The notes under the pieces were generated by a model, which was not told the DNA's origin, searched no databases, and saw only the letters and a program-made list of their open reading frames with translations. From assembly GCA_938039795.1 (NCBI GenBank), contig CALHWU010000028.1, positions 1 through 18,923 of the forward strand: DNA of 18,923 nt, read 5' to 3'. Of the stretch, positions 14,168 to 18,923 are shown piece after piece; positions within the stretch are counted from its first letter, which is position 1, and each line of letters opens with the position of its first letter. The stretch comes from an uncultured Muribaculaceae bacterium (GTDB lineage: Bacteria; Bacteroidota; Bacteroidia; Bacteroidales; Muribaculaceae). The position numbers were made by a program, and so were the translations under genes.

Positions 14168-16495
14168 TCAGTCGAGTATTGTGAATTTGGCGAATTTGAG
14201 CAGAAGCAGTTTCTCTCCGGAATTGTCAAATTCCACTTTTATACGGTGATCTGGCTGCGAAGTATCAACCTCGGTGATTGTGCCGCGTCCAAACCGGTTA
14301 TGCTCTATCACCATGCCGGGGCGAAGTTTCGAGCCGTCAGCATTGGGGAGTGCCGATGGTGCTTCGACAGCCGAAGGCTGTGACTGTGAGACGTGAGGCG
14401 AGGGAGAATGACTGCGACCTGCTACGCCCGACGGCTGACGTGTGGGAAAATAAGATCCACGCCCCGCCGAAACGTACTCACCATACGACGGCCTCTTCGT
14501 CCGCGGCGCTCCTATCGTGACGCCGGCTTTCATGCTGAGATATGCCGGATCTATATCATGGAGAAACCGCGACGGTGAGCAAAGCGCCGGCTGACCGTTG
14601 CGATAGCGGTTGGACGCATATGACATCATACAGAAATTGCGCGCTCGGGTGATGGCAACGTAAAGCAGACGCCGCTCTTCCTCGATCTCGCTTATCGACC
14701 CCTGCGACATCGACGAAGGGAACAGATCCTCTTCCACGCCGACGATGAAAACATTGTTGAACTCCAGTCCCTTTGCAGCATGGACAGTCATAAGTGTGAC
14801 GCGTTCCTCCGCCACGTCATCGGAGTCCTGATCCGTAGCAAGCGATATCTGTCCGAGAAACGACGCCAGACCAAGATCCGACTCCCCCTCTTCCCGACGC
14901 ATCTCCGTAAACTCTTTCACTCCGGCAAGAAGCTCGTTGAGGTTTTCCTGTTTTGAAATGCTTTCAGGAGTTCGGTCGGAAATAAGCATCGACAATAGCC
15001 CGGTGGAACGGATCACTTCAGAAGCCACCGTCAGGGCATCGTCGTTTTTAGCAACCATTGACGCGAACCTGTCGGCAAGCGAAGTGAACGCATCGAGTTT
15101 CCGCCGAGTGCCAGCATGCACCTCAAGACCATACCGTGCCGGATCGTGAATCACAGTCATCATGCTGACACGGCTATCCATTGCCGCGCGGGCGATCTTG
15201 TTGACGGTGGTCTCTCCTATTCCTCTGGCCGGGAAGTTAATGATGCGGCGCAAAGCCTCGTCATCGTCGGGGTTGACTGCCAGACGGAAATATGCCACCG
15301 CATCTTTCACCTCCTTGCGCTGATAAAACGACAGACCGCCATATATACGGTATGGGATATTGCGTTTGCGCAGCGACTCCTCGAGTATTCGGCTCTGGGC
15401 GTTTGTGCGGTAAAGTATGGCGAATTCATCGTAGGAATCATGCGTGTACATCCTCACCTGCGATATGCGGTTGGCCACAATGGCACTCTCGTCGAGATCG
15501 CTGTAGCTCGACACGACCTCAATACGGTCGCCAGGCTTATTCTCCGAGTAGACCTCTTTTCTAATCTGCTCGGTATTCTTTTCAATCAGGGAGTTTGCGG
15601 CATTGATGATATTCTGCGTCGACCTGTAGTTACGCTCCAGCTTGAAGAGTTTCATTCCGGGATAGGTGTCGCGCATCGACAGGATATTGCGGATATTGGC
15701 GCCGCGGAACGAATAGATGCTCTGCGCGTCGTCACCGACCACACACAGCTGATGATGCTCCTCACAGATGCGTGCCACAATAAGATGCTGGGCGAAATTG
15801 GTATCCTGATACTCGTCGACAAGCACATAACGGAAAAACTCCTGATAATGCCGCAGCACATCGGGATTGTCGCGCAGCAACACGTTGGTATAATAAAGCA
15901 GGTCGTCAAAATCCATGGCGCCGGCCGTAAAACAACGGTCACGGTAGATCCGGTAGATCTCATGTATGCGCGGTCGGCGAGCATCGGCGTCGGCACGCGT
16001 CAGCTCGCGGGATGATGCGTATTTCTCGGGTGATATCAGGGCATTCTTGGCCGTGGAAATCGCCGACATCACTGCTGAAGACTTATAGATCTTATCATCC
16101 AGGGCAAGATCCTTTATAATCGTTTTAATCAGCGACTTCGAATCGGCCGCGTCATATATGGTGAAGCTGCTTTTGAAACCGAGGCGATCGGCATTTGAGC
16201 GCAGAAGCCGGGCGAATATGGAATGGAAAGTTCCCATCCAGAGCCGCGAAGCCACCGGTGCACCGACAAGCGCTTCAATGCGCTCACGCATTTCACGGGC
16301 GGCCTTGTTGGTAAATGTAAGAGCCAGTATACGCCACGGTTCATAACCAAGCTGCAGCAGATGCACTATCTTGTAGGTCAGCACACGCGTCTTTCCCGAG
16401 CCCGCGCCTGCGATCACGAGACTCGGCCCTTCGACATATTCCACGGCATTGCGCTGCTGGACATTAAGCTGATTGAGATAATCCTCTGTAACCAA
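14168..16495 (-). CDS. pcrA: UvrD/PcrA-type superfamily 1A DNA helicase
   Basis: 3'-to-5' DNA helicase acting in nucleotide excision repair, in displacing RecA and in clearing replication-transcription conflicts. 775 residues. Q-motif QLNVQQRNAV at 9-18, Walker A GAGSGKTR at 30-37, ALTFTNKAAREMRER at 58-72, motif II VDEYQDTN at 226-233, motif III GDDAQSIYSFRGA at 254-266, YRTNAQSR at 362-369, and motif V/VI blocks (VTLMTVHAAKGLEF, LLYVAITRAR). After a variable Ser/Pro-rich linker, the last 50 residues (PGMVIEHNRFGRG...LLLLKFAKFTIL) form the Tudor-like tail that binds RNA polymerase in PcrA/UvrD. The only start that gives a family-like N-terminus is TTG at 16495; an in-frame TAA lies six codons upstream and no ATG precedes the Q-motif. 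37 bp after the lipoprotein gene. Confidence 0.95.
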   Translation of the reverse strand: MVTEDYLNQLNVQQRNAVEYVEGPSLVIAGAGSGKTRVLTYKIVHLLQLGYEPWRILALTFTNKAAREMRERIEALVGAPVASRLWMGTFHSIFARLLRSNADRLGFKSSFTIYDAADSKSLIKTIIKDLALDDKIYKSSAVMSAISTAKNALISPEKYASSRELTRADADARRPRIHEIYRIYRDRCFTAGAMDFDDLLYYTNVLLRDNPDVLRHYQEFFRYVLVDEYQDTNFAQHLIVARICEEHHQLCVVGDDAQSIYSFRGANIRNILSMRDTYPGMKLFKLERNYRSTQNIINAANSLIEKNTEQIRKEVYSENKPGDRIEVVSSYSDLDESAIVANRISQVRMYTHDSYDEFAILYRTNAQSRILEESLRKRNIPYRIYGGLSFYQRKEVKDAVAYFRLAVNPDDDEALRRIINFPARGIGETTVNKIARAAMDSRVSMMTVIHDPARYGLEVHAGTRRKLDAFTSLADRFASMVAKNDDALTVASEVIRSTGLLSMLISDRTPESISKQENLNELLAGVKEFTEMRREEGESDLGLASFLGQISLATDQDSDDVAEERVTLMTVHAAKGLEFNNVFIVGVEEDLFPSSMSQGSISEIEEERRLLYVAITRARNFCMMSYASNRYRNGQPALCSPSRFLHDIDPAYLSMKAGVTIGAPRTKRPSYGEYVSAGRGSYFPTRQPSGVAGRSHSPSPHVSQSQPSAVEAPSALPNADGSKLRPGMVIEHNRFGRGTITEVDTSQPDHRIKVEFDNSGEKLLLLKFAKFTILD

Positions 16496-16532
16496 TGAGA
16501 TATTTAGCTGTTAGTAATATTAATGAGCCGGT

Positions 16533-17018
16533 TCAGTTTGCTATCCATCTGCCACCATCCGGCCGTGTACCGACACGATAGCGACGAAGCGCATAACCCT
16601 TGTCGGCAGCTTTGCCCGATATCGGGGCACCCTGACGGAATATGTCGTAAGTGCTTCCGCACACTCCGCATCGCGCCACAGCGCCGTCAGTATCGACCGA
16701 AACTCTGACATCACGCTTCACCTCCACCGGGCACGCCATATCATAGGCCTGTGCATCTCCGATAAAGTCGCCCACAAGCAATACCCCGCCAAAACCGGTC
16801 TGCGAGGCATCCGAGTAAGGAAAACCGGAAGGGATGCGTTGCTGCTTGATAAACTCGCGCCACTGCAACGCGCCTCCTATGCCATACAGATCCCATTCGC
16901 CCTGACTGACGAAATCGATTCTTACAGGAGATGGAGGGATCCTGTCGTCATCGACCGAGTCGCACGACATCAAGAGGGCCGACAGCAACCCGGCAACAAA
17001 AAAACTTCGGGACGTCAA
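16533..17018 (-). CDS. Lipoprotein with a degenerate Rieske-like domain
   Basis: 161 residues. Signal peptide with lipobox LMSC, modified cysteine Cys19, then Asp20, so a lipid-anchored envelope protein. The C-terminal half (about 75-149) looks like a Rieske ferredoxin fold: AYDMACPVEV, then about 18 residues, then ARCGVCGSTYDIF and GAPISGKA..KGYALRRYRV, which matches the usual closing strands. The Rieske ligand pattern is C-x-H...C-x-x-H. Here the first histidine is Val98 and the second is Cys120, leaving Cys96, Cys117 and Cys120. A normal 2Fe-2S Rieske cluster is therefore not expected; a structural disulfide or another metal is possible. The start is TTG at 17018, overlapping the TGA of the SRPBCC gene by 4 bp (TTGA); no ATG fits. 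Function unknown. Confidence 0.78.
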   Translation of the reverse strand: MTSRSFFVAGLLSALLMSCDSVDDDRIPPSPVRIDFVSQGEWDLYGIGGALQWREFIKQQRIPSGFPYSDASQTGFGGVLLVGDFIGDAQAYDMACPVEVKRDVRVSVDTDGAVARCGVCGSTYDIFRQGAPISGKAADKGYALRRYRVGTRPDGGRWIAN

Positions 17019-17434
17019 GCGAAGAAAGTCTTGAGAAGTTCACCAAACTTATCTGAAGCCTCCTGAAGTTTGCCTCCGACAAGCGGACGCAGCATGGCCG
17101 GAATCTCTACATCGATAATGCTTGTGGCGATGGCGGCGTCATCCCCGTCGGGCTCAAGCTCCACGACAAGTCTCAAAGGTACCGGTGACTGCGCGGCCTC
17201 AAGAGTCACCTTGGAGGGAGCTATGCGCTCCTTCACTACAAATTTCAGCTGTCCTACAGGAGCGGCATTTATTGAAATTGAGTCGTCAGTAAACTGCACG
17301 TCACCTATCTTCTGCTTCGCTTCCTCCGGCAACTGATCAATATGCTTCTGATATGAAGCGATATCCGAGATACGCTCATAAACCTCCCTGACCGGACGGT
17401 GTATGCTGACGGGTTTGCTTTTATAAGTAGCCAT
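17015..17434 (-). CDS. SRPBCC (START-like) domain protein
   Basis: 139 residues, no signal peptide. It opens with SKPVSIHRPVREVYERISDIASYQKH (split as SKPVSIHRPV at 6-15 and REVYERISDIASYQ at 16-29), the usual start of the SRPBCC/Bet v 1-like hydrophobic-pocket fold (ubiquitin-like strand, then two helices). Alternating strands follow (FTDDSISINAAP, LKFVVKERIAPSKVTLEA, LRLVVELEPDG), and a long C-terminal helix (LRPLVGGKLQEASDKFGELL) closes the fold. Such proteins bind lipids or other hydrophobic ligands or act as small cyclases or chaperones; no catalytic residues can be assigned. It follows pyrE with a terminator between and is the first gene of the minus-strand run ending with radC. It overlaps the lipoprotein gene by 4 bp. 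Confidence 0.82.
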   Translation of the reverse strand: MATYKSKPVSIHRPVREVYERISDIASYQKHIDQLPEEAKQKIGDVQFTDDSISINAAPVGQLKFVVKERIAPSKVTLEAAQSPVPLRLVVELEPDGDDAAIATSIIDVEIPAMLRPLVGGKLQEASDKFGELLKTFFA

Positions 17435-17488
17435 TTATAAAACTTATTTTATGACGCCGGTGTTTTCCGGCACGATTATCATTATAAA

Positions 17489-17515
17489 GCCGTTTGGCTT
17501 TGAGGACCAAACGGC
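17489..17515 (-). terminator. Hairpin terminator after pyrE
   Basis: GCCGTTTGG (17489-17497) and CCAAACGGC (17507-17515) form a perfect 9-bp stem with a 9-nt loop, 25 bp beyond the pyrE stop codon. On the minus strand the stem is followed by TTTATAATGAT, a weak T-rich tract, so it probably ends or attenuates the pyrE transcript. A smaller stem, GCCGG/CCGGC (17457-17461 and 17468-17472), lies further on. Confidence 0.7.
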
Positions 17516-17540
17516 ATGAAATTTCTTACCTGAAAGGTTA

Positions 17541-18179
17541 TCAGCGCACCGGAGCCCAGTTGGCCGGATCCTGACGCCACTCCTTCAGAGTCTCAAGATC
17601 CTCTTCGCGGATATACTGAGTCTCGAGAGCGGCCTCAAGCATGGCATTATAGTTGCTGAGTGTGAACAAATTCACTCCAGCTTCTTTGAAACGCTTGATA
17701 GCCAGCGGGAATCCATAGGTAAATATAGCGGCCATGCCTACGACCTCACATCCTGCATGACGTATGGCCTCAACAGCTTTCAGGCTGCTTCCGCCAGTAG
17801 AGATAAGATCCTCTATCACCACCACGCGCTGTCCGGGCGTAAGATTGCCTTCTATCAGATTTTCCAGACCGTGATCTTTGGGCGACGAGCGCACATATAC
17901 ATATGGAAGCCCCAGCGTGTCGGCCACAAGAGCACCCATTGCAATGGCGCCTGTTGCGACACCGGCTATAGCATCGGGCTTTTCGAAATTCTCGAGGATG
18001 AGCCTGCACATCTCTACCTTGATGAAGCTGCGTACCTCAGGATAGGATAGAGTCTTGCGGTTGTCGGTATAGATTGGGGAGTTCCATCCCGAAGCCCAAG
18101 TAAAAGGAATCTCAGGCTGCAGTTTTATGGCACTGATTTTAAGGAGCTTTTCAGCTAAAAGTCTTTCGAGCGATTTCAT
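17541..18179 (-). CDS. pyrE: Orotate phosphoribosyltransferase
   Basis: Joins orotate to PRPP to give orotidine 5'-phosphate, in de novo pyrimidine synthesis, in the cytosol; active as a dimer. 212 residues from the ATG at 18179, the usual length. The open frame upstream (44 more codons) covers the promoter and is not family-like. Orotate-side FTWASGWNSPIYTDNR at 26-41, IAGVATGAIAMGALVA at 71-86, the flexible loop SSPKDHGLENLIEG at 98-111 with Lys101 and His103, and the PRPP-binding motif VVVIEDLISTGGSS at 119-132 are all intact. Divergent from the His/Pro-rich protein gene, with a good promoter 43 nt upstream of the ATG. Confidence 0.96.
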   Translation of the reverse strand: MKSLERLLAEKLLKISAIKLQPEIPFTWASGWNSPIYTDNRKTLSYPEVRSFIKVEMCRLILENFEKPDAIAGVATGAIAMGALVADTLGLPYVYVRSSPKDHGLENLIEGNLTPGQRVVVIEDLISTGGSSLKAVEAIRHAGCEVVGMAAIFTYGFPLAIKRFKEAGVNLFTLSNYNAMLEAALETQYIREEDLETLKEWRQDPANWAPVR

Positions 18180-18221
18180 TGTTTTAGGGTATTTATGATT
18201 TTTTTGGAACTTTTCCGCACA

Positions 18222-18253
18222 CAAAGTTACGAAAACACTCCCAACGATGCAAC
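18222..18253 (-). promoter_or_regulatory. pyrE: pyrE promoter
   Basis: On the minus strand GTTG (18250-18253), a 20-nt spacer and TAACTTTG (18222-18229) match TTTG-N19-21-TAnnTTTG with one mismatch. The predicted leader is about 35 nt and AT-rich. Confidence 0.7.
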
Positions 18254-18261
18254 TTTTTTTA

Positions 18262-18269
18262 TAGTTTTG
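18262..18269 (+). promoter_or_regulatory. -7 element of the divergent His/Pro-rich protein gene
   Basis: TAGTTTTG matches TAnnTTTG and ends 33 nt before the ATG at 18303. No TTTG is present 19-21 nt upstream; that stretch lies inside the pyrE promoter, so the two promoters overlap back to back. Confidence 0.5.
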
Positions 18270-18302
18270 CATATATAATAGTATATCACAAAATCCATCG
18301 AC

Positions 18303-18923
18303 ATGAAACATTTGCTACGCCTATTAGCTCTCACTGCCGTATTAGCCATGCTTGCAGCGCCGTCGGCCGACGCCCAGCGCCACAACGGAGCCGGCAAGAA
18401 GGAGACGACAGAGCAACGCCGCCAGCGTGACAACCGCAGAGATAACCCTACGACTCGTCCCGGCCGCGGCAGCAAACCCTCCGGAAGAAAAGATTCTTAC
18501 CGGAAACCGTCGATGCCTTCACAGCATCCGGGTGTTGGTCAGAGACCCGACAATGACAAGCGCCCCGGAGGATCTCCATCGCATCAGCGCCCAGACAATC
18601 GTCCGGATAACGACAAATACCATCCCGGGCCCAACAACGGCCATCGCCCCGATAACGGACACCGCCCGGGCAACGGTTACAGACCGGGCAACGGTTACAG
18701 ACCGGGCGGCAATCACCGTCCCGCTCCAGACTACGGTCATCGACCGGGTTACGGTCACCGGCCAGGCCCGGGAGCCGTACACCGTCCGACTCACGGCCAT
18801 GGTCATCGGCCTCCGATGATTCGTCCGCCTCATCGCCCCTATCGTCCAGTAATGCGCCCCTACCGGCGTCCGGTTCCTCCTCCCCACTGGCGTCCGGCAA
18901 GGAGATATCCGGCTATCCGCACA
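18303..18923 (+). CDS. Secreted His/Arg/Pro/Gly-rich repeat protein, cut by window edge
   Basis: 207 codons are present and the frame is still open at the right edge. A signal peptide spans 1-24 (LLRLLALTAVLAMLAAPSADA, cleavage before Gln25), so exported to the periplasm or outside. Next comes a very basic stretch (26-66), then a low-complexity region (about 75-207) built on a short unit ending H/Y-R-P-G: NNGHRP, DNGHRP, GNGYRP (twice), GGNHRP, PDYGHRP, GYGHRP and HGHGHRP between 111 and 170. The end is Pro/Arg-rich (RPPHRPYRPVMRP). There are few acidic residues and no cysteine. The composition suggests binding to metals (many His) or to anionic polymers, and little folded structure; a folded C-terminal domain may follow outside the window. 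I do not recognise the family. Transcribed divergently from pyrE. Confidence 0.8.
   Translation, partial: MKHLLRLLALTAVLAMLAAPSADAQRHNGAGKKETTEQRRQRDNRRDNPTTRPGRGSKPSGRKDSYRKPSMPSQHPGVGQRPDNDKRPGGSPSHQRPDNRPDNDKYHPGPNNGHRPDNGHRPGNGYRPGNGYRPGGNHRPAPDYGHRPGYGHRPGPGAVHRPTHGHGHRPPMIRPPHRPYRPVMRPYRRPVPPPHWRPARRYPAIRT
18666..18701 (+). repeat. Two perfect 18-bp tandem copies inside the repeat protein gene
   Basis: The unit CCGGGCAACGGTTACAGA occurs at 18666-18683 and again at 18684-18701 without a mismatch, and a partial third copy starts at 18702. It encodes PGNGYR twice. The identity at silent positions points to a recent duplication, so copy number may vary between strains. Confidence 0.85.

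Noticed and set aside
15116..16015. 299-codon plus-strand open frame inside the helicase gene
   Set aside because: Antisense shadow of PcrA/UvrD motifs; its length comes from codon bias of the real gene.
18180..18311. N-terminal extension of PyrE to 18311
   Set aside because: Covers the predicted promoter and has no similarity to the family; the ATG at 18179 gives the normal 212 residues.
18448..18900. 150-codon minus-strand open frame opposite the repeat protein
   Set aside because: Mirror of the low-complexity repeat; the plus-strand frame has a signal peptide, a promoter box and an open reading to the edge.

Overview
The window looks like chromosomal core DNA from the Bacteroidota, most likely Bacteroidales and perhaps a Muribaculaceae-type gut bacterium. 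The evidence is the gene content (Bacteroidota-style DnaB, a LolA-like carrier, the carboxynorspermidine route to spermidine, and a paired polyferredoxin and aldo/keto reductase). Several promoters also match the Bacteroidota consensus TTTG-N19-21-TAnnTTTG, and there are few strong Shine-Dalgarno sites. I see no mobile elements, tRNA, rRNA or CRISPR, and no gene-free stretch over about 300 bases.

Layout. On the minus strand, 1-4495 reads right to left: a polyferredoxin membrane protein (2996-4495), an exported aldo/keto reductase-ferredoxin protein (1607-2992), a secreted NlpC/P60 peptidase (768-1373), and the first 215 codons of dnaB (1-647, cut by the window edge). A 165-bp AT-rich divergent intergenic region with two palindromes (4496-4660) separates this block from a plus-strand block. 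That block holds an AlgH/YqgE protein, a perfect Bacteroidota promoter, a DedA membrane protein, rpe (overlapping dedA by 8 bp), ftsK, lolA-like and trxB (4661-11273). trxB converges on a tightly packed minus-strand run that starts near 17434: SRPBCC protein, lipoprotein, PcrA/UvrD helicase, nspC, family 2 glycosyltransferase and radC. Its junctions are overlapping, abutting or separated by 37 bp or less. pyrE lies upstream of this run with a hairpin terminator between them. pyrE is divergent from a secreted His/Arg/Pro-rich repeat protein that runs off the right edge.

How the genes fit together. Most are housekeeping: replication and segregation (dnaB, ftsK, pcrA, radC), envelope maintenance (NlpC/P60, DedA, LolA-like), thiol redox (trxB), pentose phosphate (rpe), pyrimidine synthesis (pyrE) and polyamines (nspC). 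The least explained parts are two. The first is the two-gene envelope redox module at 1607-4495, in which a NapH-like and a NapG-like half appear fused and are paired with an apparently exported aldo/keto reductase. The second is the small lipoprotein at 16533-17018, which looks like a Rieske fold without the histidine ligands.
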